64,000 nucleotides of DNA from Muscardinus avellanarius (GCA_963383645.1 OY726559.1:123056721-123120720), one strand, 5' to 3'; numbered from the stretch's first letter, positions 34,801 to 46,258 are shown. Notes: generated from the sequence alone by a model not told the origin. Translations and numbers: made by a program.

Positions 34801-35651
34801 CTCTCTTTTAAAATATTCATATTTTCAAAGATTAAAATACTTTGGAGTATTTTAAAAGATTTTATGAATCAAGTCAGTTTTCTTGTGGCTGTAAATGCCA
34901 AGTTGATTTTTTTTTCTGATGTTTGTCACTTTATTTAGCATGATTTAATGATCTCAATTGGCATTCGAAGTTACCACTTGTAACCTGACCTAAGAGGCAG
35001 GAAAACACCTGGAAGTTACGCACATGCACGGTTGGGATTTGCTTCCAGTAGGAAGTTAGAACTGTCTTCTGCCCCTGGACTGGGGAATCCTAAAGTTGGT
35101 TCAGGAACATCTGAACACCATAATTAGTGGTGGTCTATGTGCTACTAGGCAGGAGCGGTGGTGGACCCACGTGGAAGGGGAGAGGCAGAGTTCCAGAGGA
35201 AGCGGGTCCAAGCTGGAGAGCTGGCTCAGTACGCGATTAGCTCCGTTTCCCCTGGTGTTTAGACCCGTGTTGAGTCTTCAAGACCTCCAGCCCAGGTAGG
35301 GGGGAGTGAGCGCACTTAATATTGAAAATATAATTATTTTTTCCCCAAATAAAAATGCTTGGTCATCAGGCTTAAAGAGATTCCAACCATCCCGAACTCT
35401 GCTTTCATTTTCAAACCTCAAATTTACTTTTTGAAATGGTTCACCCAGGGAGTTTGAAAAGCTTGACTGTATACAAAGACATTTCTTTGAAAATTGTGAA
35501 GATTTGCTCAGTTTCCTACATTTGCGCTAGAGATAGAGAGGAGGCGAAGCCTGGTTTAGGTAAGGCTGCCTCTCTCTGTCCCCTTTGGGAGTGCACTGGA
35601 ACTGAGCTGTGTTTTGCTCATTGTAGGTTTTCTACCCTTGAATCTTCCACT

Positions 35652-35858
35652 TTTTCTTTTTTTAATTTTCGGTACTAGATATTGAACCCAGGGACATTCT
35701 ATCTCTACAACCCTAGCCCTATTTTATTTTTATTTCGAAACGGGGTCTCCCTAGGTTGATGAGTCTCACTATTTGCTGAGGCTGTCCTTGAACTTGGGAT
35801 CTTCCTGTCTTAGTCTCCCAAGTGCTGGGATTACAGCATGTGCCCCCAAGCCCAGCTT
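35652..35858 (-). mobile_element. B1-ID SINE
   Basis: cggtactagatattgaaccc start, ends ccccaagcccagct. Confidence 0.83.
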
Positions 35859-37207
35859 ACTGAGGTTCTAATATGGCTGTTCCACACCAACTCATGTCTT
35901 CTCATCAGTCCTGCAGACGTGTCCTTTAGGAGGGAACATTTAGTCTGCCACTTAGCGCTTCTAGGCTTGGATTCATCATCAGACGGGCAGTGGTGTTCCT
36001 CTGAGTGAAACAGCCACGAAACCCCGCTTGGGGGAAATGACTTCTTGGCTGTGGCTTGCTCTCTGTTCCTGGAATGAAGCTCAGGAGCGCGCTGAGGCTC
36101 GGTATCTTGCTACCTCTGCTTTAGCTGCCGTCCTAAATGGCTTGCATGATACAATAGAATTCTTTGCTCCAAGTAAACATACATAGTTCTCCCCCTGCCA
36201 GGTACCACGCTGGGTGTTTGGGCACCGATGGCTTGGGAGGGAAGGGCCAACCGTGGTATAAAGCTCTCAGATTGCCTATTTCCTCAGCAGCCCTGAGGCC
36301 TCCCGTCGTGTCTGGTGCCTGTACATCTAGACCTTGGAGTGCCACTGGGAATTGAGAGGAGAGGCGGGGTGTGTGCACCACCGTGTACGCCTAGTCTCCC
36401 TGCTTGCTGAGCACACTCGGTGGCCCATGGAGAGGAAGTCCCACCATCTGCCTTATGTTCATAGCTCTTTCAAGACCTAAGCACTTTGTTCCTACAACCA
36501 CACTCATTGATCTTGCTAACTAAAGCAATTATCATCATTTAGCAGTCTTTTCATAGAGCATTATTTCCACTCCAAAACACCACTTTTATTTGCCAAGTGC
36601 TACCACGTTGCATCCTGGCAATTGATCAGCATTTCCCGCCAAGTTCCGTGAGCCCTTGATTGGCCTTGGGCCCCAGCGGAGCGAATGTGTCTGTGGCATG
36701 CATGGGGACGTCAGCTGGCCCAGCGCCTGCAAGTGGAGAACAGCTGTCTTTAAATTCCTTAATTAATTCAGTGTTTACACTTTGACTAGGAAGGAAATCC
36801 ATGTTTGCTTAAGACACCGGTGCCCAACTGAGAAGTGTCATTCTGTGAAAATATTAGGTTGAGGTTTGTTGTCATGGAAATGTAAATTGGGGGCTTTCAT
36901 GAAATTCAAATATGCGGATTAATTTACCAACAGGGAGCTAAGATTATAATAAACCAAGGTGGCCTTACTTAAAGATTGAAATGTAATTAGTGTTGACTGT
37001 AGCAGCAACAGCTATTGAAAAGGGCTATAAAATCCTAGACAAGGCTTTTTTATTAATAAATATTAGAAGAAATATTTTCATCCAAAAATCAGCATCAGCA
37101 CATGAAGAGATTAGTGGTAAGGAAAATAAACCCAGTTATAAACACCACACACAGAAAGCATCTCAGTGGAAAATTTTGTTTGTGCAGAAGCCCTTTAGAG
37201 AAAACAT

Positions 37208-37293
37208 TGTGGGGCTGGCGGAGGAGCTCAGTGGGAGAGTATGCTTTGCGTGCCTGAAGCCCTGGGTCCGATACCCTGCACCCTCCCCCTGTT
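37208..37293 (+). mobile_element. Lone ID element
   Basis: ggggctggcggaggagctca then gtgggagagtatgctttgcg, the tRNA-type SINE layout. Confidence 0.8.
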
Positions 37294-37467
37294 GCTATAC
37301 ATTTTAATAAATATGAACACTTCTGGAGATCCAGAATGAAACATGCCAAAACCTCCCTGACAAAAGGGTCAGGATGCAGAAGTTGTCTTGGTTTTAGTTG
37401 TTACCTTTTTCTTCATCAGTCTAGGGCACAGTGGCTGTGCTTGTACTTAGAATTGAGGTACTTCAAG

Positions 37468-37681
37468 GCCAGGCGTGGTGGCATGTGCTTGTAACCCCAG
37501 CGGTTGGGAGGCGGAGACAGGAGGATCGCACAGGTTCGAAGCCAGTCTCAGCTACTTAGTGAGGCTCTCAGCAACTTAGTAAGACCCTGTTTCCAAATAA
37601 AGTATAAAAATATAGGCCTGGGAGTGTAGCCCGGTGGTAGAAAGACCCTGGGTTCTACTCCCAGTACCACACACAAAAAAA
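37468..37681 (+). mobile_element. B1-ID SINE with target-site duplication
   Basis: agaattgaggta at 37449-37460 and 37682-37693. Confidence 0.9.
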
Positions 37682-37747
37682 AGAATTGAGGTATCTCATA
37701 TTTATGCACATATATAATTATAAATTATTATAACTATATACTTATTT

Positions 37748-37833
37748 ATTTATGGTGCTTGGGAATTGAACCAGGGCTTTTAGCATGCTATCCACCTGCT
37801 CTGATGCTGAGCTACGCCGCCCCCCCCAGCCTG
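37748..37833 (-). mobile_element. Lone ID element
   Basis: tggtgcttgggaattgaacc to gatgctgagctacgccgccc. Confidence 0.78.
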
Positions 37834-39399
37834 TGTTTTACGACATTAGTAGCCTTGTCAAGAGAGATGAGTTTAAAAGTTGATCTCGTTTTCAAAATCC
37901 CACTCAAGTGATAGCAAAGGAATAAGAAAGGGTTAGCTCTACCAAAGGAGACTCCGTGGAGGAGCGCCGGGAGCAGGTGGAGGCGTGATCGCTGAATTGG
38001 CGGAGTGAGAGGTGCCTTGACCCAGGGTACCTGCGACTCCCCGCAGAGCTCCTGAGATGCTGAGGAATGGGAGGCTCAGAACTGGAGACGAGATGGACCC
38101 ATGTGGGAACTAGTGAAGGCCTTTGAGACCTGGAGCACTCGGACCTCCAGCATCGCTTTCACTCTGGATGCGAGGCAGCTGCGCACCCCTCACTGCTTTT
38201 CCTACCCAGAGACAGCAGCAGGGTAAAAAAATGGAACTGACATAGTGGTGGAGGGGCATGGGTGCTGCCTGCCAGGACCCCCAGTTGTCTCCTGCCCTGT
38301 CTCACCCGAGTTGCCAGCACCAGGCATGCATGGCCAATGTGGTGGATGGAGGGTTTTTTTTATTGAACTGTTCCAGAGAAACATCCCCCCAAATACTGAG
38401 ATATGAGGGTTCTTGAGTGGAGCTCCTCTCACACACACAGTAACTGAAGTTCACAAACTAATAATGTCTTCTCCACACACACCCCTACACCTTCAATCTG
38501 CTGTGTTGGTACTTCCCCCTTAAATAGGAGCAGGCAGCCCAGGGTCATCAGTTATACTAAGAATATGAAAGGTAGGGACCAAAACAAACTGGAAAAGAGA
38601 ATCCTTGCAGAAAATGATGGAAGCAAAAACAAACCAACCAACAAACAAAAAACAAAAAACAAAACCCAAAAAACATGTTTTCTGAGAAGAGTTGTAGCTA
38701 TCTTCAGAAAGAAACTATTTCATATCTAAAATAAGAATACCCAGAAAGAAACAGTGAGACAAGCAGAAGGCTCTTGGTATTACAGATTAAATGCTTCAAT
38801 TTGAAAAGGTGTTGAGGCTGTGCCTCTCAAAAAACAGAACAAAGCAGCTGGAGTTGGAAGACTACAGAATGGAAAGAAAAATGTACGCATGGTGTGTTAT
38901 CTGCCTTATGTAAAACTGATGAGGCAAATCACACCGAGGAATGCTATTTCGCAACATAAGTTAAGTACTAGAAGAAACAGCTAAAATTTCCACCTGACTT
39001 TTGCTGGGGAATGTGTTTGGGATTAAGGGGAAGGAAGCTAAAGAGCATAGGCTATCATTCTATTTTACTTTGATTAAAGTTTAAAAAAGTTAGTGTAACT
39101 GAAAGTGAAAGGAAACATAATAAAATAGTGGAAACTGGTGAGAGGATGATAACTATCACAGATGAATGTGACACTGTGAGGCGCTCCTATCTGTAAAGCA
39201 GATAGATGATGATGTCTAGTAGAGTTTACATTTAAAAGAATGAGCATCAGGCAAATCTGACAGCCCTGTGCTCAGGGGACTGGATGTGTCAGAAAGCCTG
39301 GTGACAAGTTAGACCAAATATATAAGGGCGACAGCCCGACTAGTTGCTTACTGCGGTTGTACTGAATGTGTTCTGAATGCCAAACCCTAAAGCAGAGTT
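37834..39399. other. SINE-free, A-rich stretch
   Basis: No SINE in about 2.3 kb (37.83-40.19 kb), the longest such gap in the intron. It may be largely old L1-derived, as the 39.4-39.64 kb part suggests. Confidence 0.35.
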
Positions 39400-39640
39400 A
39401 AGTCCCACACCGATGAAGCGTTGACAGAAATTATGTATTTTCCATGAAAGGACATCTCAGTAAGTTTAAGAAAGAAGAAATTAGAGACTTCATTCTATGA
39501 TTACAAATGGAAATTAATAACATTGAGAATCAAAGATCCTCTAAGCCCAAACAACACAACAATGAAATACTGGACATGCAAAAACTTTCTCAAAAACTCA
39601 CGGCTCAAAGAAAAAAATCAAAACCACAAATAAAAACTGT
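39400..39640 (+). mobile_element. Possible old L1 ORF2 fragment
   Basis: Phrases such as aagaaagaagaaattagaga, ttacaaatggaaattaataa and ctcacggctcaaagaaaaaa resemble decayed L1 ORF2 sense sequence. The broader region 38560-39400 shows A-rich strand asymmetry but no clear match. Confidence 0.35.
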
Positions 39641-39659
39641 GCAGAACATTAAACATTAC

Positions 39660-40020
39660 CATGGTGGGAACTGTTGCCTGTCTCCCCAGTGTCCATTCTT
39701 CTGTTTATTAAGTGTTAAGAGCATCAATGGCCAGCTACAAAATAGTTCCCCAAGCTCCCTTGTTGCTGGGAGTGGCTTTATGAGTAAATTCTCACCAAGA
39801 AAATATAAGGAATTTATAAATAGATGAAACTTCCAGGAAAGCTTAAGAAAATTGCCCTGTCTGGTCTAAGCCTTTGGCATATGTGATGATTGATCTGATT
39901 ACACCTTGTAATTGGAAGGTGTCTAGTCCTTGCTAGAGATGGTAAAATGTAACGATAAAAGAGGTGACCCCCACAACTATCCTGGGGTTAATTTCAGCCC
40001 TGGACTGCCTACCACTGAGG
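39660..40020. mobile_element. Possible ancient repeat, family unknown
   Basis: ctcccttgttgctgggagtg, aacttccaggaaagcttaag and ccctggactgcctacc resemble an old non-autonomous element seen in many mammals; I cannot name it. Confidence 0.3.
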
Positions 40021-40196
40021 GAAGGAAGTACTAAACCCCGATGCTGCTATTTTGAATATCTTTGTTAGAAGGAGTCAACATAATTTCTAAGTGTCAGTTA
40101 TATATCACAATGTGTGTGACTAAATGAAAGAGCAAAATAAAAAAATGAAGTATCCAAGTCAAGAAGTTAGAAACACAACAATGAAATAAGATAGAA

Positions 40197-40416
40197 GCCG
40201 GGCGGGGTGGCGCACGCTCGTAATCCTAGTACTTGGGAGGCTGAGACAGGAGGATCACGGGTTCACAGCCAGCCTCAGCTACTTAGTGAGGCCTTCTGAA
40301 AACGTAGTGAGATCCCATTTCAAAATAAAGAAGAAAATAGGGCTGAGGGTGAGAGGTAGAATGTCTCTGGGTTCAATCTCCAGTATCACAAGAGTAAAAC
40401 AAAATAAAATGAAAGA
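40197..40416 (+). mobile_element. B1-ID SINE
   Basis: gccgggcggggtggcgcacg start; part of the ID A-box is missing (gagggtgagaggtagaatg). Confidence 0.88.
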
Positions 40417-40427
40417 AAGCAGAAGGA

Positions 40428-40900
40428 GATACAGTTGCCCCCACTTAACTGTGGGGTCAGTTACTTACCATAAACTGTGGTCTGAAAATATTGAATGGAA
40501 AGTTCCAGAAATAAACAATTCATAGATTTTAAACTGCATGCTGTTCTGAATAGCATAAAATCTCACACACCTGCCCAGGACGTCGCTGCTGCTTTATGCA
40601 GTGTGTCCATGCTGTAGGTGCTGACCTGCTTGTTACCCACTTAGTGGTGCTGCGGCTTGGATACCCCAGGAGACGCTGCCTTTATGCTTCTATGTGTCCT
40701 TCCAGTACAGCAAAAGATTCTGAGAGAGAAAGAGACCATATCACCAAGACTTAGTTATTTTTGTTGATCTCTTGCTGTGTCTGATTTATAAACCGAGCTT
40801 TACCAGAGGTAAAGGCACGTATAGAAGCCCAGCCTATTTAGAAGGTTTGGCATTATCTCAATTTCACATGTCACCAAAGTTCTTGGAATGTGCCTCCTGT
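40428..40900 (+). mobile_element. Tigger-like DNA transposon remnant
   Basis: The left end (cagttgcccccacttaactg), the phrase gaaagttccagaaataaaca, aaaatctcacac and gtccatgctgtaggtgctga match a TcMar-Tigger element with most of the transposase region deleted. The segment at 40815-40870 looks like the right end. No open frame remains. Confidence 0.6.
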
Positions 40901-41034
40901 GGGCAAGGGGACGCCATAATAAAACCAGACTAGAGTGCAGGGGATCAGCAAACTAAGAAAAGAGAAATATCTGATAAACATAAGGACTAATTCTCTAGAG
41001 AAACATAATATTAAAAAACACATATTCTGAAGTT

Positions 41035-41237
41035 GGGTGTGGTGACACACGCTTGTAATCCCAGCATTTGGGAGGCGGAGACAGGGGGATTGTGGTTTGA
41101 GGACAGCCTCGGCTACTACTTAGTGAGGCCCTTTGCAAATCAGTGAGACCCTATTTCAAAATAAAGAACAAAAAGTAGGGCTGGTGGTGTAGCTTGGAGA
41201 TGGAGATAGAATGCCCCTGGGTTCCATCCCCAGTACC

Positions 41238-41280
<43 letters not shown>
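41035..41280 (+). mobile_element. B1-ID SINE with (CA)n tail
   Basis: gttgggtgtggtgacacacg start; a short local repeat of the ID box (gagatggagatagaatg). Confidence 0.88.
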
Positions 41281-41282
<2 letters not shown>

Positions 41283-41692
41283 AGTGCAATTGAATAGGAA
41301 AAGAAAGTATAAATGAAATTAGATAATGAGAAATATAGAGGAAGTTTAGTAATTTGTACTTTACAAAGCTCTATGTAATCAGAAAAATGTGGGTTGCTTA
41401 GATGATTTCCTTGGGAAATATGCTATCAAAGTGACTCCAGAATAGAAAGAAAAGCCAAAATAGCCCTAGAAGTGACAGAAACGAGATGGCCCTGTCTGGG
41501 TTTTCCTTGGTGCTTCTGTTTTCATTCTGGCAGGAGTGAGTTTCTGTTGGGTTATCTCTGAGCGCATGCTGGCAGGAGGACCTGCTTGGCGAGCTCTCTG
41601 CAGGCACCTGGCAGGATGGCCACACACAGAAGGTGGCGGTGATGATTCTTAGCACCAAGACAAAATAAAGAGCTCTGGGTCATTGTGGCAGC

Positions 41693-41872
41693 CTCCTCCT
41701 CCTCCTCTGCCTCTTCTGCTGGTGTTTCTTCTTCTTCCTCCTCCTCCTCTGCCGCCTTCTTCTCCTCCTCCTCCTCCTCCTCCTCCTCCTCCTCCTCCTC
41801 CTCCTCCTCCTCCTCCTCCTCCTCCTCCTTCTTCTTCTTCTTCTTCTTCTTCTTCTTCTTCTTCTTCTTCTA
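41693..41872. repeat. TCC/TTC trinucleotide array
   Basis: About 21 TCC units (41763-41828) then about 15 TTC units (41829-41872), preceded by mixed TCC/TTC words. Confidence 0.95.
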
Positions 41873-42063
41873 CTGTATGTAGGTGTGGTACTGTCAATTG
41901 AACCCAGGAACAGTCTACCATTGAGCTACACCTCTGATCCTTTTAATTTTTTTTATTTTGAAACAGTCTCACTAGGTTGCTGAGGCTGGACTTTAACTTG
42001 AGATTCTCCCCTCTAAGCCTCCCCAGTACTAGGATTACAGAAGTACACAACTGGACCTGGCTC
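41873..42063 (-). mobile_element. B1-ID SINE with TTC/TCC array on its tail side
   Basis: gtgtggtactgtcaattgaa start, ends actggacctggct. Confidence 0.83.
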
Positions 42064-42673
42064 CTCATCTTCTTTTTTTAAATAACTTTTTTTTTCCAGA
42101 TCAATATGCTTCTTGAATTATTTTGGAAAGAAAAAATGATGGAAAAAACTTTCCAATCATTTATTCCCTGTGTTAGTTTTCACAAACAACTGGTTTCTTA
42201 GAGTAAAAATGTTTCAAACATGGTAATCAAGTAGCATCGATGATTTCAAACAGGATTGTGTGTTTATAAAAAGGTTGAAAGTGTGTTTTGAGAGGAAAAC
42301 GAACAGTGTAAGCAAAACAAAATGGTAAGCATCAGAACTCCTTAGCTCATAAGTATTTTCATGGAAAAATACCTTGTTTGCAAATGCTGGAAAACCCTAT
42401 TGATTAAAAACAAGTAGACAAATTGTGAGGTTACAGAAGAGCCTGGTGGGCTAGAAACAGCCATCAGGTAGTCACACCAACCACTGTCCTCAGGCCGGCG
42501 CTTGTGGGGCCTCGGGGTCCAGGACGGCGTCTGAGCAGGCCAGGGCAGAGCGAAGGGGCTTTGCTGTTACAAGTGTCTTGTTTTCTTTGCACTCGTAATT
42601 ATCCCAGTCTTCCTTTAAACAGATGTAATTCTCACTTAATGTTTTCTCTCTACCCCGTCTTTTCTGGGCGCAG
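42064..42673. other. Intron sequence before the first coding exon
   Basis: AT-rich, no repeat recognised; ends in a pyrimidine tract and the exon acceptor. Confidence 0.5.
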
Positions 42674-43966
42674 GAGCAGTGGACCATGGAGCTGTACTTC
42701 GGCGAATACCAGCACGTTCAGCAGGAATACGGGATCCACCTGAGACTCGCCAGTGAGGAGACCAAGCGGTCCAGGGGGCCCCAGCACGCCAAGGCGGGCT
42801 CCTATGGTGTCAGCATCAGGGTCCAGGGCATTGACGGCCATCCCTACATAGTCCTGAACAACGCTGAGCGCTGCCTGGCGGGCGCGACGCCCTCGCTGAG
42901 CGGGCCGCCCTTCCCAGCGCCCGCCCGCAGCCCGCCCGTCCGCTGCGGCCACGGGTCTGCCCTGGGGGAGGACGGCGGGGAGGAGCCGCTGCCGGGGAAC
43001 TCACGCCCAGTGAGGACCCCGCAGCAGTCCTCCTTCCTCGAGGGCAAGAACGGAGTTCTGGACCGCCAAGATGGGCCGGCCAGGCCGTCCCACGTGCTCA
43101 ACTTTCAGAGGCACCCAGAGCTTCTACAGCCCTACGACCCTGCAAAGAGTAAGCTGGACCCGCCAAGCCCCCCGCCGCCGCCGGGTGGCCGGCCACGGCA
43201 CTTAGCAGGAGGGACGGACGAGAGGCCTCGGGCTGGCGAGCCCGCGGAGCCCGGCGTGGCCGCCGGCCCGTGCAGCGCGGGGCTCAGAGACAGCCCCCCG
43301 CCGCAGACCTCCGCCGAGGCCCCGAGCCCCCCGAGCCCCCCGAGCCCCCGGGCCCGCCCCCAGGCCAGGAGAGCCCGGCCCGACGTGCTCCCGCTCGGCC
43401 GCCAGGACTCCGCCGGGGCCAGGACCCCCGCCGGCCCCGCGACGCCCCCCGCGGCCGCCTCCCTGTACAGGCTCCTGCTGGACCACCAGGACGGCGCCAT
43501 CCACGCCGACAGCGTCAACCGGCACGAAAACCGGAGGTACATCCCCTTCCTGCCGGGAACCGGGCGGGATATCGACACGGGATCCATCGCCGGCGTGGAC
43601 CAGCTCATCGAGAAGTTCGACCCGCAGCCCCCCCGGAGAGGGCGGCCCGGGAGGCGCGGCCGGGTCCCCCCCGAGGCCCGCCAGCGCGCCCGCAGCCTGG
43701 ACAGCGCCCTCCCGCTCGGGCACCCGGCGGAGTCCAGCGAGCACCTGCCCCAGGTGCGCCCCCCGCGGGGCCAGCCGGCCCGGCCTGGGCAGCCGCGAGA
43801 CGCCGCCGGGGCGGTGCGCAGCCCCGCGAGCCCCCACGCCGCCGCGGCCCCCGCCCCAGGACCCAAGACGGCCACCGCCGCCCTGACGCTCCACGGCCGG
43901 CCGGCTCCCGGCCCCGGGGCCAGGAAGGTGTCGGCGAGCACGCTTCCTTCCAGCGCAGATACTCAG
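42674..43966 (+). CDS. CGNL1: CGNL1 first coding exon (probable exon 2): head domain, residues 1-427
   Basis: Paracingulin is a cytoplasmic plaque protein of tight and adherens junctions that binds ZO-1 and RhoGEF/GEF-H1-type regulators (family knowledge). The acceptor cag ends at 42673. Twelve bases of 5' UTR precede the ATG at 42686, which sits in a strong Kozak context (ACCATGG). The reading frame runs to the donor CAG|gtacgc at 43966, phase 0. Residues 1-60 match the paracingulin N-terminus, beginning MELYFGEYQHVQQEYG. The cingulin-family ZO-1-interaction stretch SYGVSIRVQGIDGHPYIVLN lies at 39-58. A second conserved block at 259-312 contains HADSVNRHENRRYIPF and ends DQLIEKFD. The linkers at about 65-258 and 313-410 are Pro/Arg/Ala/Gly-rich and very GC-rich, and appear shorter and diverged relative to the human protein as I remember it. 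KVSASTLPSS precedes the donor. This exon normally encodes nearly the whole globular head. Confidence 0.95.
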
Positions 43967-44056
43967 GTACGCGAGCGTGATTCCTGCCCCACCCCCATGG
44001 CCTATGCATGCTTCAGGAAACACCAGAAATGTGTGTCCTCGGTCTTGAACCGGCAA

Positions 44057-44295
44057 TTGTATTTATTTATTTATTATTTATTTATTTATTTTGGTAGTAC
44101 TGAGGGTGGAACCCAGAGGCTTCTACCTCTGGGCTATACTCCTAGACCTATTTTATATTTTATTTGAAAACAGGGTCTCGCTAAGTTGCCGAGAGCCTCA
44201 CTAACTACCTAAGGCTGGCTTCGAACCTGTGAGATCCTCCTGTCTCAGCCTCCCAAGTGTGGGGATTACGAGGGTGTGCCACCACCACTGGTTTG
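44057..44295 (-). mobile_element. B1-ID SINE just downstream of the head exon
   Basis: (TTTA)n then ggtagtactgagggtggaac; begins 90 bases after the exon 2 donor, so the exon frame runs into it by chance. Confidence 0.88.
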
Positions 44296-44344
44296 TGCTG
44301 ATTTTTTTTTTGGGGGGGGGTTAGGATCAAATTACATCCACTAT

Positions 44345-44572
44345 CCAGGCGTGGTGGGGGCACGCTTGTAAGCCCAGCATTCGGGAGGCCGAGACCTGGA
44401 TTATCGCAGTTTGTGAACAGCCTCAGCTACTTAGTGAGGCCCTCTGCAACTCAGTGAGATCCGGTTTCAAAATAAAAAATAAAAAAATAGGGCAGGGGGT
44501 GTAACTTGGAGGTCAAATGCCCCTGGGTTTCATCCCCAGACCCGCAAATAAATAAATAAATAAATATAAAAT
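44345..44572 (+). mobile_element. B1-ID SINE with target-site duplication
   Basis: aaattacatccact at 44329-44342 and 44573-44586; AAAT-unit tail. Confidence 0.92.
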
Positions 44573-45134
44573 AAATTACATCCACTGATAGTTGCATAGT
44601 ATTTGAAGTTACTTTTAGTACCAGAAGATTCCCATTGTGGTCTTTCTATAAAGTAACTTGTCCAAGCACTCAGTTTCTTTATATGTGTGTGGAATCTGGA
44701 AGGATTTAGACTTAGTTTGCACACAGAGGCTCAGTGGTTAGCTTTGTATAGATATTTTATTCCTGAAATTGAGTGATTTAGGTTAATTTTTAGCCTGTGA
44801 AATTAGGCTAATCCTAATTTAGGTCAATTGTAAAGTGATAGGATCTAATTGGTACAGTTAGCGTTTTAGTAACAATAAAAAATAATGATACTGATGAAGA
44901 TGAGGCTTGCTGGGTGAAGGTACACGCTGCCAACCTTAATTTACAGGTGAGAGTCCTGGGAGGAGTCACTTGACTGGGCTACAGACCGTCAGCGTTGGAG
45001 CTGGCTGTACTGGAGATGTTTACCTGAGGAATCGTTTTTGGAGAGTAGGGGTGTGTTTGGAAGCCTTTGCTTCGGTGTTTTCATCTTCCTGGAAACCTAA
45101 CCCTCGAGGTCTAATAACAGCCATTAAATTCCAG

Positions 45135-45229
45135 GCCACACCGGATCTCTTAAAGGGCCAGCAAGAGCTCTCTCAGCAGACCAACGAGGAGACAGCCAAG
45201 CAGATACTTTATAACTACCTCAAAGAAGG
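45135..45229 (+). CDS. CGNL1: CGNL1 coding exon (probable exon 3): residues 428-459
   Basis: This 95-base exon runs from acceptor ccag (ends 45134) to donor GG|gtgagt at 45229/45230. It enters in phase 0 from the head exon and leaves two bases of a glycine codon that the next exon completes. The product starts ATPDLLKGQQEL and ends ILYNYLKEG, the junction between head and rod of paracingulin. Its sequence is nearly invariant relative to the human protein as recalled, in sharp contrast with the preceding exon. Preserved phase and consensus splice sites make this a confident call. Confidence 0.94.
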
Positions 45230-45426
45230 GTGAGTGGTTTTTCTTGAGAGCAGAGTGCTGTCATTGGCGAGGCTCCTGATTTCCTTTTCCGAGGCTTGTA
45301 ATTTGGCTCTCTTCCCTGCCCCGGGCAAGCCATGTAGGTGAGGTCTCAGTGGCTAGAGTGCTCTCACCAGCCATTGTGTGGAAGGGGTCGGGCACATAGG
45401 GAGGACTTCATACTTAAAAAATGACA

Positions 45427-45496
45427 GCTGAGGCTGTCCATGAACCGTGATCCTCCCGAATGCTGAGCTTACAAGTGTGCCCCACCACGCCTGGCT
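45427..45496 (-). mobile_element. B1 half of a SINE
   Basis: Only gctgaggctgtccatgaacc to ccaccacgcctggct remains. Confidence 0.75.
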
Positions 45497-46258
45497 GGTG
45501 TTGCCTTTTGGGCTGAGTCCACTGCCACCTTGAGCTCTCCCACGTACAAGGTGGGGTGGTCCTGATCGCCCCTTACGAGGTGCTACAAATCAAAGCAGCC
45601 CCACCTGTCCCTGGAGTTAACACTGGCCAGGAGCCCTCACTGCCATTATTTTTAAAGCACATGTGAGCCATTTAATAGCAGTGCTTTCAGATGGTGTTGG
45701 AGTGAATTATTTTCCACTCCTTACTCAGATAGATACTCACTGTCCTGGAATTCTGGGCAAGGAATTTAAAGTTTCTGTTTCAGTTCCCTCATGATATGAT
45801 TAAAAAGGGTCAGGGGAGGCTTTACAACTTTGACGCGACTGAAATTCAGCCACTGGACAAATCTCATTCATATCACTTGATATGTTTGGATTGCACCTTA
45901 ATTATTTGCTTATATTACAGAACTGACAAAATAGGTTCAAACTATGAAATTGGGGCTCTTTTGGGAAATAAAAGAGAAAAACAACAACTAAAAAGATTTT
46001 TCTAGCTAAAAACTAGTAACTATTATTTCCTTATGAAGGGTTTTTATCATGTTAAGATTAAGGTAGAAGAATTTCCATTTTTAAAATTCTTTAAATTCTC
46101 CTCCCTCCCTCCCTCCCCCCTCGGTCCCTTTCTCCCTCTCCCTCTCCTCTTTTGGCACTTCATTAATTGAGAGCTGGGTGAGACAGACCTTGTGGGTTGT
46201 GCTTATTGAAGGAATTGTATTTGAAATCTTTTTCCATTCTTAGTGCAGGATTGAAAAG

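Larger units (their letters stand above)
33991..37207. other. Mostly unrecognised intron sequence
   Basis: SINEs at 34645 and 35652. Region 36.45-37.2 kb is unusually even and SINE-free and could include conserved non-coding sequence, but that cannot be judged here. Confidence 0.4.
1..42673 (+). other. CGNL1: CGNL1 intron upstream of the first coding exon (partial)
   Basis: The region ends in an acceptor (tttctgggcgcag) twelve bases before the CGNL1 start codon, so at least its right end is an intron preceding the start codon. No competing gene, CpG island or convincing 5' non-coding exon was recognised in it, and long first introns are usual for this gene. Assigning the whole stretch to one intron is inference; an unrecognised non-coding first exon could lie inside. 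A poly-pyrimidine-containing stretch (tttctctctaccccgtcttttctg) is just upstream of the acceptor. Confidence 0.7.

Noticed and set aside
41649..41921. Poly-Gly/Glu and poly-Ser/Phe/Pro reading frames
   Set aside because: Translation of the TCC/TTC array.
43132..44056. Long minus-strand open frames (up to 284 codons) opposite the CGNL1 head exon
   Set aside because: They are a by-product of the very high GC content, which removes stop codons; the plus strand encodes conserved paracingulin and the minus products match nothing known.
43967..44167. Continuation of the CGNL1 frame past 43966
   Set aside because: A consensus donor CAG|gtacgc ends the exon, and the continuation runs into a SINE; the next exon continues the known protein in phase.
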